DNA of 64,000 nt from Hedera helix. Lineage: Eukaryota; Streptophyta; Magnoliopsida; Apiales; Araliaceae. Every line of letters starts with the position of its first letter. The first letter of the stretch is position 1. Below are positions 24,130 to 35,547 of this stretch, one piece after another. Both the position numbers and the translations under genes were made by a program. The notes under the pieces are model-generated. The model searched no databases. It was not told where the DNA came from and worked only from the letters and a program-made list of their open reading frames with translations. The stretch is from positions 13,716,098 through 13,780,097 of the forward strand of contig OX359266.1 in the NCBI GenBank assembly GCA_947179155.2. Direction: 5' to 3'.

Positions 24130-25179
24130 TAACATCACCTAAAACTTCCAATGTTGGTCATTTTATGTATTTAAGTTAGATATAGAGAGAGAAGAAGCAA
24201 GAGAGGAAGCAAGCTAGTAAATACTCCATTTCCCTTCCATTTCTACCAAGTTTCCATCATAAAAAAATCACCAAGACCCTCATTGAAGGAGCTCGGCAGC
24301 TTGTAGGAGTGGTGTAGATGCCAACAAATCTCATTTCTTATTTTGGAAAGCTAAGATCAAGAGCATCGAAGAGTTTAAGGTAAAACACCCTTAAAAACTT
24401 TAATTTTGTGCTCTTTATGTCAAAAATGTGATTTTTATGCTAGGAAAATAATTTTGAAACTCTTGTTGGTTAGAAACATGCTTGACACGCTAGAGTAGAG
24501 CTTCATGGGTTTGGATCATGTATTTGTATGCGTTTGACAAAAATTTTGACCAACGAAAACAACATAACCAAAAACATAGCAGCCCCTTACCGGAATTACT
24601 GTGCACGATCCGTAAGTTGGATTTATGATCCGTCAATTTTGGGTGTTAGATCTATAAAATACGAAGATTCTCCAAGTTGAATGACTTAAATCCGATTTAA
24701 AATGAGCAAGATATGGATTTTTTACCAAAACACCCCACTGATTTTAGGGCTGTGCGTAATAGTCCGGTTTGGAGCTAATTTCAGTGACCAAAACAAATCC
24801 AAATTTAATGTTTGATAATGGAATCTTGTATTTCGGAAAGAGATGAATCCATCGATACCTAATAGACCTCAATCGGAGTTATAGAACTCAAGATATTCAA
24901 GTTTTCATAAAGGACCCCAAATCCGAAAATGTAAAAAAACATTCTGCCTATTTTTGGAAAAAAACCTGGCCGGTTCGGTTTTTTCCGGTTTTTCCATTTT
25001 CTTGGGTGGGCCCGGTTCGGGAATTTTTAGGCCGATTCTTGGGTTGGTTCCAAAAGAGAAAATGCTTGTAATTTTATAAAGAATATTATAAAAATTTTAA
25101 ATCTGAAATTTTATATCATTTGGTATTTATTAGAATTAATGGTTGATTAAACCTTACTAATTAAACGAAAAATGCTAAA

Positions 25180-26000
25180 TTAATATGTTTAATTTCTGAA
25201 AAATCGTAAAACTACTAATTACTTATTATTAAATATTAATTAAATAATAAGTATGATTAATTAATAAATTAATTATTTTTTTTATAGTATTTAAGGTGTA
25301 AAGAGTACACTAATTAACTATTAATTAGTTAGTAATTAGATAAAATTACTAATAAATTATTATTAAATAATAAATATGTGATTTATGTATTTAATAATAA
25401 TATAAGAAAGATAAAGTGAATAAATTAATTTTTATTATTTAATTGAGAATTAAATAGTAAATAAAGATAAGTAATTAACTAATTATTATTTAATTAATAT
25501 TAAATAATAATTAAAGAAAGATAAAATTTATAAATTATTTATTTATTATTTAAATAATAAATAAAGATAATTTAGTAATTAATTATTATTTAATTAACAT
25601 TAAATAATAATTAAATGAGGATTAAATTAAAGGATTAATTATTTATTATTTAATTAAGATTAAATAGTAAGTAAGGGTAATTAATTAATTAATTAATTAA
25701 TATTTAATTAATATTAAATAATAATTAAATGAGGATTGAATTAATAAAGTAATTATTTATTATTTAATTAAAATTAAATAATAAGTAAGGGTAATTGATT
25801 AATTAATTATTATTTAATTAACATTAAATAATAAGTAAATGAGGATTAAGTTAATAAATTATTTATTATTTAATTAAGATTAAATAATAGGTAAGGATAA
25901 TTAATTGATTTATTATTATTTAATTGATGTTAAATAATGATTAAAGAAGATTAAAATAAGTAAGTTAATTATTTAACATTTAATTATCAATTAATGATAA
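25180..26000 (+). repeat. AT-rich subrepeat array in LTR C
   Basis: About five to seven units of roughly 95-110 bp built from ttatttaattaagattaaa, aataattaaatgagg and attaaattaataaattaat, with indels between units. Confidence 0.75.
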
Positions 26001-27051
26001 ATAAGGAGGATTATTAGCACATGAATAATTATTTATTGTGTAATAACAATTAATAATAGTTATCATTTATTATAACAATGATAAATGAGGTACTAAAACA
26101 ATTCAAATAAATTGTTTAATAGTTTAAATAGTTAAGCGATGGATGTTTTAATTAATATTACTTAGAGAGAAGTAATATTTGACAGTTAAGTCAATTACTT
26201 AGAATCAAATTAAGTAGATTAACCTAGTCAATAAGATGTTTGTGTTATGTGATAATTTTAGGTAATTAAACGAGAAGTAAATAATAAACTTAAATGTTTA
26301 AGTGAGCAATTATGTGTTATACTAATCGGTAGACTGACTTATCAATGTTAGGTTTTTCGAAAAAGAATTATATTAAGCATTTAGCCGTAATTCGACAACC
26401 AGGCAAGTTCCCTAACTCAAACTCGAATTATCTTTCTTTACTATATGCTAAGTGGTTTAATGTTATAAATTATTCCACATTGAGATTATTGTCATTCGCA
26501 TATAGTGCAGTTGAATTACATGTTCTATTATTAAATCATGAAATACTCAAAGTGTTTGACCTCATGATCTGTTTAGAGATAAAGTCTATGCCTTTGTTCG
26601 GCTAGATATATACATGTTGAATTTTAAAAGCTATCAAAACCATAGTGGTACGGATTCCTAGACTGAGAAGAACAACCCTGAATGAGAAGTAACCTAAGTA
26701 TCAGATACATGATACAAATAGAATTAAATGTTATGCATATACATAGTGTACGAGAGGCTGATCCCCTCAAGTACAGTTCTGGGATTATAACCTAATGGGG
26801 TATATCAAGTGATTGATCCCTCAAACAGATGTTCATGGTCTGTTTGACCACTCAGCATTTAAATAATCAATTATCTTTTATCATTTGAGCTTTGATTATA
26901 CCAATGATATTATTGTTTCTAAATCCTTTGAGTTATTCATTTTTATTCATTCATGACATTCCTTATATTTATTCCATTAAAACTTGCTGAACAAGCTAAT
27001 TGTTCAATCTTGCTATGTCATGAAATATATTGCAATTAAACCTGAGAGTTC

Positions 27052-28706
27052 TGGTGTGATGTCGCAAGCACCCAAAAATAAAATCTTACTTTTAAAAAAT
27101 AAATATGTTGTAGTGCAAGTAAGAGTCGATCCCACAGAGAATGATTATTTAATTTTATGTTTTTGCAAATAAAGACTAGGGGGTTTTTGAATCAAAGAAA
27201 TAGTTTAAATAAAATTAACTAAAATAATTATGCAAGTAATTTAATGAAATAAATGATGAGAAAAAGCCTTGGTTTAAGTTAATATCCACCATCAAGAATT
27301 TATAACTGATCACTGATGCAAAAGTAAATCAATTAATATTTTGAAGATTCACCGTAGAAAGAACTACTCGCAGGTGGAATAATTTTTCTCCTCTCTCCTT
27401 AATTTTTAGATAAGTAGAGCCACGTGGTCTAAATACCCTTACTATTAAACAACCCCCGACACGTGTTAAAGATTTAATTTAATAGCAGCATAAAGAATTA
27501 GAGAGATCGTTGAACTAAACAACACAAGCCACGTGTTTGCATTTAATTTAGATGAATATTCTTCCTAAGATAAAATAATTTTTTGATTTGCAAAACAATT
27601 ATTAAACTTAGTTGCTTCACAAATAGCAGTAGATTAATATGAATAATAAACTAGTAGCGCTCCTAGCAATTAAACAAATCAATCATAAAATTAAACATAG
27701 AAGAATATTCAATAATCAAAATATAAATTGAACAATTAAAATAAATTAGATCTCACAGTGTATAAATCTTGATGGCTTCAATCACTTAAACCAAGAAAAA
27801 TAAATTAGCTACTCATAATTGTAGAGAACACTAAAGAATAGAAGAGAGAATTTTTATTCAAATGAGAGTTGTGTCTTACAATGTGTCTCAAGCTCTCTAT
27901 TTATAGGCTTCATAAACCTCCTAACTTGTCCAAACCCTAATAGGATTTACAATTAAAAATAAAAGAAAAGTAAAATAATTATTTTCCTAACCCTAGTTGG
28001 AATTAAAATCCAATTTGAAATCAAAAAAATAACAAAATTCGCGAAATAATCTGATTTGGGAATTAACGCACAAGCCAAACGCTGCCTTCGCCCCTTGACC
28101 GGTCAACCCGCCGACAGCTGCGCATTGCGCGCGGCACTGGCATCCAAACGACGCCGTTTCTGCTCCTTTTCTTGCCACTGTTCCGTTACTGCGCGCATTG
28201 CGCGCTTAGGCACGATCCTGCCACTAAACGACGTCGTATTCTGCTCTGTTGCTGAAAACCTTCCGCGCAATGGGCGCAACTCAATTTTCCGAATATTTAC
28301 CATTCTGCCACCGGTCGACACTTTTCGGTTTAATTACGATTTTGCCATCAGCGCTGGTTATTTACCAAAATGCCATCGAACTTTTGCTGAATTTACAGTT
28401 TTGTCCCTCAAGCTTATTTTTCCTACAAAAATAAATTTAAAATAATTAAAAATAAATAAAAATAATAGAAAAATACTAAAAATAATAAAAACACATAATA
28501 ATAAATAAAACACCTAAAACACTAAAAATAAATAAAAACACATAAATAAAAATTACTATAAAATTACCTAAATTAACATAAATTAACTAAAATACTATAA
28601 AACCTATTAAAACGAAAATGAGCTAAATAATTAAATATTTAAGCACATAATAAATATAAAAACTAAGTATTAGGGTATAAAAATATCGTATAATTTAGCT
28701 CTATCA
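27052..28706 (-). repeat. 3' LTR of D
   Basis: Contains TATTTATA at 27898-27905 (TATAAATA on the minus strand), the CpG-rich palindrome module at about 28075-28330, and ends ctatca before the purine tract (28707-28722, complement of AAGTGTGGGGGTATT). Confidence 0.9.
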
Positions 28707-30083
28707 AATACCCCCACACTTAGCTTTTTACTCGTACTCGGGCAAAACAAAAATAAAAATTAAATATAATAACCAAACTACTTACTTGAGCAACAGATCA
28801 ATATAAATTTCAATATTAGTCTCAAAGATTTTTTTAAATGATAACTCAAAGAAAATTTCAAAACTATGCAAAATCTAGAACTTTAACATATTTATTAATC
28901 TTAATTTACTCAAGATCTTTTGTGTGTGTGTGAATCCAAATGTATCAAACTAATTAAAACTCAGATAAGTCTAGGTTATTAATTACCTTATAAAAGATAT
29001 ATAATAAAACTCAATATATTTATTTTTCTCATCACTTTCAGCTAATACAGACAAATATAAAGCAGAAGATCAAAATGTTTTTAATTAATGAAGCACACTA
29101 GGATTATAGATATCAATCTTTTCAAATCTTTTTTTTTCATTTTTTCCTTTTTTTTCTTTTAATGGGTGCATTTTATGCTCCATCCCATTTTTTTTTTTCA
29201 CGATGAGTGCATTTTATGCTCCATCTCACCAGCGAGTGCGTTTTACGCTCCATCTCGCTTTTTCATGTGTTTATGAGTGAGTGCGTTTTACGCTCCATCT
29301 CAACCCACCACAAGATTTTTTTCCAATAATAATCCTAGAAAAATGACCTAAATCATCTCCTCCAAATTATATTTTGTCTTATATTTCACTTCAAATAATG
29401 ATCAAATAAGATATAGAGTTCAAAAATATCTTTCATAAGCATTTAACCATTTAAACTTTCTCTTAATTAAAACTAGGTCAAACAAATGAATATAAGTGCA
29501 TAAAAATTTAAAGAATCTCAAGCAACGTAATAATCAATAAAAAGTCAAAAATTCAAACTAAGCAAAAATTTATCATTTTTTTCCAAGAGTTATTAAATAA
29601 AAATCAAAATTTTATCATTGGCTAAAAATTTAAAATTCAATTAACTTATTGCTCAAGTGACACATCCTAAAAAATAAAAATAAAAAACAACCCCATTTTC
29701 GTAGGAAACACGGTTACACTTAGCATGTGCAACAAGCCTTTAAACCCCAAGGTTACCCAAAGTAGACGAGTTTTGTCTCGTGAGGGTTTGCAGTGAATTT
29801 ACCCACAAAATTCAAAATTTCAAATTTTTTTTTTTTAAAAAATTCCCTAATTTTTTTTAAAATAAAACAAAATTTTAAAATTCCCTAAAAATAAAACAAA
29901 TATCCTAAATCCCTTCCCCCACACTTAAAATTTACATTGTCCCCAATGTAAACTAAGATGCAAAGAAACAGGCATAAATAACTATAAAAAGAAAAAGGAA
30001 AAGAAATGCAAATCTGTTTTCTTGGGTTGCCTCCCAAGCAGCGCCTTTGTTTATCGTCATTGGCTTGACAGCATGCTTAAACA
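28707..30083 (-). other. D 3' noncoding region with hairpin repeats
   Basis: No coding frame. Begins, in element order, just after the gag-protease stop with the Athila-typical block that complements ggcttgacagc and gttgcctcccaagca (30010-30075), followed by a T/A-rich region. At about 29160-29300 four copies of an imperfect palindrome appear (gtgcgttttacgctccatct and variants). The purine tract 28722-28707 primes plus-strand synthesis at the LTR edge. The same block exists in element E (54144-55534). Confidence 0.8.
29160..29302. repeat. Four hairpin-type repeats in D
   Basis: Units are tgcattttatgctccatccc, tgcattttatgctccatctc, tgcgttttacgctccatctc and a second tgcgttttacgctccatctc. Each contains a small palindrome (GCGT-TTT-ACGC or GCAT-TTT-ATGC), and the paired bases change together between units. 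Confidence 0.8.
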
Positions 30084-32582
30084 CTATATTACTCGTTCCT
30101 CTTGAATTTTGACCATTTCATCCATCTTTACTCCATTTATCATAGTCTTGTTAAAACTCCCTTGCAGTGGATATGAAGGTTCTACTCCCTCTTCAATGAA
30201 CATATATTCGAGACGATTAGGGAGAGGCTTCAAATCTGGAATGTAATCCTGCAAAACAAAAGGTAAAGATTTCTTGTTAGGAACTGGTAAGTCAAAATAT
30301 GGATCATTACCTGTGTTCGGAGAATCATTCACAGCCGCAACAGTTCTCTTTAAATCAGCACTCAAGACTAACTCCTCTTTCTCTTTCCCAAAACTCTGAC
30401 TGCATGTCGTTTTCAATTCATCATTTCCATTATTTTTAGAAACTTTTTCTGTTAAAGAATCAATCACATCAACAGAGTAGACAGGATTATGACATTTCAT
30501 GGCATCAAAAATATTAAATTTAACAATTTCGCCATCAAACTCCATTGTCAGTGTACCACTATGAACATCGATCTTAGTTTTGGAAGTCTTTAAGAAAGGT
30601 CTTCCCAACAAAATAGGAGCATTTTGATCACCGTTTTCCATATCAAGCACATAAAAATCAGCAGAAAAAATCAAATTATCTACTTGCACAAGAACATCCT
30701 CTACTATACCCTTATGATAAGTGTTAGATCTATCAGCCAACTGAATCACAGTACTAGTTCTATTTAAAGGTTCAAGTTTCAAAGAAGCATATATAGAATA
30801 TGGCATGACATTAATAGATGCTCCTAGATCTAACATAGCCTTTTCAAATCTCGTGTCTCCTATCTTACAAGGGATAGTTAACATTCCTAGATCTTGGCAC
30901 TTTGTAGGGAGTTTTCTTTGAATTACAGCAGAAACATTTTTTCCTACTTGTACCTTGTCATATCTTTTAAGTGCTTGTTTTCTCTTGTGTGTACACAATT
31001 CTTTCAGAAATCTAGCAAAACGAGGTACTTGTTTAATAGCATCTAACAATGGAATTTTGACCTCGCATTGATGAAAAGTTTCATATAAGTCTGAGTCTTT
31101 CTCGTATGTCCTTTTTTCTGTTAAAGCATGAGGGAAAGGGGGTACCGGTTTATACTCAGAGAGAGGTGGAAATTTATGCTTAGGAGTGTCATTGTTGACT
31201 AGAACATTGTCGTCCTCTTGACTGTTGTCTACCTCCTTGTTGTCTACTTCAACTTTGCTTGGCTCTTTTGGTGTAGACTCTGTCTTTGCTGAAGTTTCGA
31301 TCTCTTTACCGCTTCTCAACGTGATTGCACTAACATTTGCTTTTGGATTCACCATTATTTGTGAGGGTACTTTTTCAGAATTTTGCGCCTCCAATCTACT
31401 GATGGCACTTGTCATTTGTCCCATTTGTATAGTTAAATTTTGTATATTTGCCTTCGTTTCCTGTTGAAATCGCAAAGTGTTAGTGCTAAGTTGTGAAATT
31501 ATATCCTCCAAAGACATATGAGAATCAGATGTTTGGCCCTGTTGTTTGTTAGGATATGGCTGCTTGTATTGTTGGTAGCTTGAGAAATTTTGAGTCGCAG
31601 ACGGATTCCCTTGTGGATTTCCATAGCCGAAATTCGGATGATCTCTCCAACTTGAGTTGTTCGTGTTCGCGTAATGATCATATCTCCTTTGTGGTTGACC
31701 AGGAAAACCACATGCTGCATTTACTTGTTCATAGGACTCCTCTTGAAGAGTGGGACACATATCCGTCGGATGTCCTACTACCGCACAAATCCCACAAGCT
31801 TTCACTTGTTGTGTATTACCTACAGCCATTTGATGAACAACGGAGGTTAGACTATCAATTCGTTGCTCAAGTGAAGAAATATTTACCTCATTAACATTCT
31901 TGGATGAAAAATCAAGCCTAGTGCCGAATTGTTGGGAGTTAGCTGTCATGTTCGCAATCAAGTTCCTTGCAGCTTCGGGCGTTTTGTCCACTAAAGCTCC
32001 TCCACTGGCAGCATCAATCATGCTCCTATCAGTAGACATGAGTCCTTCATAGAAGTATTGGATGAGAAGTTGCTCGCTGATTTGATGGTGGGGGCAGCTT
32101 GCACATGGTTTCTTGAAACGTTCCCAATACTCGTACAGGGATTCTCCATGGTGCTGTCTCACACCACAAATGTCTTTCCTTATATTGGCTGCCTTTGAAG
32201 CTGAAAAATATTTCTCCAGGAATAGTCTTTTCATCTCTTCCCATGTGGTAATGCTTCCGGAGGGTAGGTAGTAGAGCCAATCCTTAGCCAAATCTTTCAA
32301 GGAAAATGGAAAAGCTCTTAGATTGATTTGCTCTTCAGTCACTCCAGAAGTTTTCATACTTGTGCACACCATATGGAACTCCTTTGAATGTTTGTGAGGA
32401 TCTTCACCTGCAAGGCCATAAAAATTAGGCAATAGATGAATTAGACCTGATTTTAATTCAAAGGAAGTGTTAGCATCTACATTTGGAAAAATTATGCTTA
32501 AAGGTTGTTGATTCAAATCAGGGGCCGCAAGCTCTTTCAAAGTTCGATTCCTAGCCATGATTTCCATCTTCAACCTGCACAA
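30084..32582 (-). CDS. Athila gag-protease polyprotein (intact frame)
   Basis: An uninterrupted 832-codon frame. Residues about 20-190 are the gag core (GLIHLLPNFYGLAGEDPHKH, LRAFPFSLKDLAKDWLYYLP, CGVRQHHGESLYEYWERF). Residues 263-276 are a zinc knuckle with the CX2CX4HX4C pattern (C263, C266, H271, C276). A glutamine-rich linker and a predicted helical region follow (360-400). The aspartic protease lies at about 560-690, with DLGAS at 585-589 in place of the common DTGA, and ILLGRPFL at 657-664. The end (LPNRLEYMFIEEGVEPSY) stops where RT would begin in E. About 35 N-terminal codons found in the E gag (from MTITHSTNQ) are missing; in-frame starts are M1 and M9. Whether it is expressed is unknown. 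Confidence 0.88.
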   Translation of the reverse strand: MCRLKMEIMARNRTLKELAAPDLNQQPLSIIFPNVDANTSFELKSGLIHLLPNFYGLAGEDPHKHSKEFHMVCTSMKTSGVTEEQINLRAFPFSLKDLAKDWLYYLPSGSITTWEEMKRLFLEKYFSASKAANIRKDICGVRQHHGESLYEYWERFKKPCASCPHHQISEQLLIQYFYEGLMSTDRSMIDAASGGALVDKTPEAARNLIANMTANSQQFGTRLDFSSKNVNEVNISSLEQRIDSLTSVVHQMAVGNTQQVKACGICAVVGHPTDMCPTLQEESYEQVNAACGFPGQPQRRYDHYANTNNSSWRDHPNFGYGNPQGNPSATQNFSSYQQYKQPYPNKQQGQTSDSHMSLEDIISQLSTNTLRFQQETKANIQNLTIQMGQMTSAISRLEAQNSEKVPSQIMVNPKANVSAITLRSGKEIETSAKTESTPKEPSKVEVDNKEVDNSQEDDNVLVNNDTPKHKFPPLSEYKPVPPFPHALTEKRTYEKDSDLYETFHQCEVKIPLLDAIKQVPRFARFLKELCTHKRKQALKRYDKVQVGKNVSAVIQRKLPTKCQDLGMLTIPCKIGDTRFEKAMLDLGASINVMPYSIYASLKLEPLNRTSTVIQLADRSNTYHKGIVEDVLVQVDNLIFSADFYVLDMENGDQNAPILLGRPFLKTSKTKIDVHSGTLTMEFDGEIVKFNIFDAMKCHNPVYSVDVIDSLTEKVSKNNGNDELKTTCSQSFGKEKEELVLSADLKRTVAAVNDSPNTGNDPYFDLPVPNKKSLPFVLQDYIPDLKPLPNRLEYMFIEEGVEPSYPLQGSFNKTMINGVKMDEMVKIQEERVI

Positions 32583-32682
32583 CTCAAATAAAATATGAAA
32601 ACTAGAAAAAAAAAAAAAAAACTAAGAATAATTACTAAATTAAATTAATATTTACAAAAGCACAAAATTAAATTAAAATCAT

Positions 32683-32700
32683 TCCCCGACAACGGCGCCA
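32683..32700 (-). promoter_or_regulatory. Primer-binding site of D
   Basis: TGGCGCCGTTGTCGGGGA on the minus strand, a few bases inside the 5' LTR. It has one difference from the E site and corresponds to the tRNA-Asp-type site known for Athila/Tat. Confidence 0.85.
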
Positions 32701-32705
32701 AAATT

Positions 32706-34359
32706 TGGTGTGATGTCGCAAGCACCCAAAAATAAAATCTTACTTTTGAAAAATAAATATGTAGTAGTGCAAGTAAGAGTCGATCCCACAGAGAATGATT
32801 ATTTAATTTTATGTTTTTGCAAATAAAAACTGGGGGGTTTTTGAATCAAAGAAATAGTTTAAATAAAATTAACTAAATTAATTATGCAAGTAATTTAATG
32901 AAATAAATGATGAGAAAAAGCCTTGGTTTAAGTTAATATCTACCATCAAGAATTTACAACTGATCACTGATGCAAAAATAAATCAATTAATATTTTGAAG
33001 ATTCACCGTAGAAAGAACTACTCGCAGGTGGAATAATTTTTCTCCTCTCTCCTTAATTTTAGATAAGTAGAGCCACGTGGTCTAAATACCCTTACTATTA
33101 AACAACCCCCGGCACGTGCTAAAGATTTAATTTAATAGCAGCATAAGGAATTAGAGAGATCGTTGAACTAAACAACACAAGCCACGTGTTTGCATTTAAT
33201 TTAGATGAATATTCTTCCTAAGATAAAATAATCTTTTGATCTGCAAAACAATTATTAAACTTAGTTGCTTCACAAATAGCAGTAGATTAATATGAATAAT
33301 AAACTAGTAGCGCTCCTAGCAATTAAACAAATCAATCATAAAATTAAGCATAGAAGAATATTCAATAATCAAAATATAAATTGAACAATTAAAATAAATT
33401 AGATCTCACAGTGTATAAATCTTGATGGCTTCAATCACTTAAACCAAGAAAAATAAATTAGTTACTCATAATTGTAGAGAACACTAAAGAATAGAAGAGA
33501 GAATTTTTATTCTAATGAGAGTTGTGTCTTACAATGTGTCTCAAACCCTCTATTTATAGGCTTCATAAACCTCATAACTTGTCCAAACCCTAATAGGATT
33601 TATAATTAAAAATAAAAGAAAAGTAAAATAATTATTTTCCTAACCCTAGTTGGAATTAAAATCCAATTTGGAATAAAAAAAAATAACAAAATTCGCGAAA
33701 TAATCTGATTTGGGAATTAACGCGTAAGCCAAACGCTGCCTTCGCCCCTTAACCGGTCAACCCGCCGACAACCGCGCATTACGGGCGGCACTGGCATCCA
33801 AACGACGCCGTTTCTGCTCCTTTTCTTGCCACTGTTCCGCTACCGCGCGCATTGCGCGCATAGGCACGATCCTGCCACTAAACGACGTCGTATTATGCTC
33901 TGTTGCTGAAAACCTTCCGCGCAATGCGCGCAACTCAATTTTCCGAATATTTACCATTCTGCCACCGGTCGACACTTTTCGGTTTAATTACGATTTTGCC
34001 ATCAGCGCTGGTTATTTACCAAAATGCCATCGAACTTTTGCTGAATTTACAGTTTTGTCCCTCAAGCTTATTTTTCCTACAAAAATAAATATAAAATAAT
34101 TAAAAATAAATAAAAATAATATAAAAGTAATAAAAATAATAAAAACACATAATAATAAATAAAACACCTAAAACACTAAAAATAAATAAAAACACATAAA
34201 TAAAAATTACTATAGAATTACCTAAATTAACATAAATTAACTAAAATACTATAAAACTTATTAAAACCAAAATGAGCTAAATAATTAAATATTTAAGCAC
34301 ATAATAAATATAAAAAGTAAGTATTAGGGTATAAAATATCGTATAATTTAGCTCTATCA
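32706..34359 (-). repeat. 5' LTR of D
   Basis: Collinear with 27052-28706. TATTTATA at 33551-33558 is the TATA box on the minus strand. The CpG-rich module lies at about 33720-33975, where several differences from the other LTR are C/T or G/A changes. Confidence 0.9.
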
Positions 34360-34669
34360 AGTTCGAAGGCTGATAAAGGCAAAGGAAAGCTGAAACCCTA
34401 GATGCTTTGGGATTTAATGCCTAAGAATATATATATATTTTTTTATCTCTGATGACATGTAACACAAACCATATTTTATATATTTAAATTTGTGATGTAT
34501 TTTATTAAGGTTACGAACCTTGGGACATGTAGTGAACCTTTCTATAAACAATATATATTTATTTCATTTCGCATTAGTATATTATATTGTTTAGAGGTGT
34601 ATGGATGTACGGATTCGTGAACACCAAGTTCGAGGTACAAGTACCTGCATTTGGGGGTGTCACATGCAC

Positions 34670-35547
34670 CAGCTGCATTTATGGATTTGATGAATCGAGT
34701 GTTCAGGAAATATTTAGACAAGTTCGTGATGGTATTCATCGATGACATTTTGATTTATTCAAAGACTCAAGAAGATCATGCAGAAAACTTGAGAATAGTG
34801 TTAGAAAAGTTGAGGGAAGCGAAGTTGTATGCAAAATTCTCGAAATGTGAATTTTGGTTGGAAAAAGTGCAATTTCTAGGACACATGATTAACCAACAAG
34901 GGATATCTGTAGATCTAGCAAAAGTTGAGGTAGTAATAAACTGGGAACAACCGAAAACACCAACAGAGGTACGGAGTTTTCTTGGTTTAGCAGGATATTA
35001 CAGAAGATTCATTAAAGACTTTTCAAAGTTGTCAGGACCTCTAACTAATTTAACGAGGAAAGCTGTGAAGTTTGTATGGTCGGATAAATGTGAAGAAAGT
35101 TTCATGGAGTTTAAGAAAAGGCTAAGTGAAGCGCATATGTTGTCATTGTCTGACGATACAGGAGGATTTGTTATATACAGTGACACATCACATAAAGGAC
35201 TCGGTTGTGTGTTAATGCAGCATAGCAAGGTCATTACGTATGCGTTAAGGCAGTTAAAAGACTATGAGAAAGGTTATCCAACCCATGATTTGGAGTTGGC
35301 AGCAGTGGTGTTTACCTTGAAGACATGGAGACATTACCTCTATAGAGAGAAGTGTGAGATATACACAGAACACAAAAGTCCAAAGTATATTTTTACTCAG
35401 AAGGATTTGAATATGAGGCAGAGGAGATGGTTAGAACTAATTAATGATTATGATTATGAGATTATATACCATCCAAGAAAAGTAAATGTTGTGGCAGATG
35501 CCTTAAGTAGAAAGGGTCGAGAAAGACTGAAAATGTTAACTGCTTAG
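34670..35547 (+). pseudogene. B reverse transcriptase C-part and RNase H
   Basis: Continues the RT frame broken at 23281: VFIDDILIYSKTQEDHAENL (catalytic FIDD), AKFSKCEFWLEKVQFLGH, the connection FLGLAGYYRRFIKDFSKLSG, then an RNase H-like domain (GFVIYSDTSHKGLGCVLMQH, ELAAVVFTLKTWRHYLYREK, VADALSRKG). It ends at a TAG in codon register. Related to the Tekay/Del clade. Confidence 0.9.

Larger units (their letters stand above)
27052..34359 (-). mobile_element. Element D: non-autonomous Athila (Ty3)
   Basis: Complete LTR element with TSD agttc (27047-27051 and 34360-34364). LTRs of 1655 and 1654 bp read TGATAGAGC ... CACACCA on the minus strand and differ at only scattered sites. The PBS TGGCGCCGTTGTCGGGGA resembles the tRNA-Asp type used by Athila. 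Between the LTRs there is one intact gag-protease frame and a non-coding 3' region. RT, RNase H and integrase are absent, so it must have moved with help from another Athila. Confidence 0.9.
23282..34664 (+). mobile_element. Solo LTR C, Tekay/Del-like (interrupted by D)
   Basis: Begins TGTAAGGACCGAG, ends GGGGGTGTCACA, with a perfect TSD tgcac (23277-23281 and 34665-34669) inside the RT codons of B. Without element D it is about 4.1 kb and has no PBS, gag or pol, so it is a solo LTR left by LTR-LTR recombination. TATAAATA at 24122-24129 and a gagagaagaag leader are followed by long AT-rich subrepeats. The tail 34365-34664 is the right-hand end beyond D. Confidence 0.88.

Noticed and set aside
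28900..29320. CRISPR-like array from four similar units
   Set aside because: Units are themselves palindromic, spacing is irregular, and this is a plant retrotransposon 3' region.
31225..31894. Plus-strand frames of 80 and 112 codons
   Set aside because: Antisense shadows of the intact Athila gag-protease frame.
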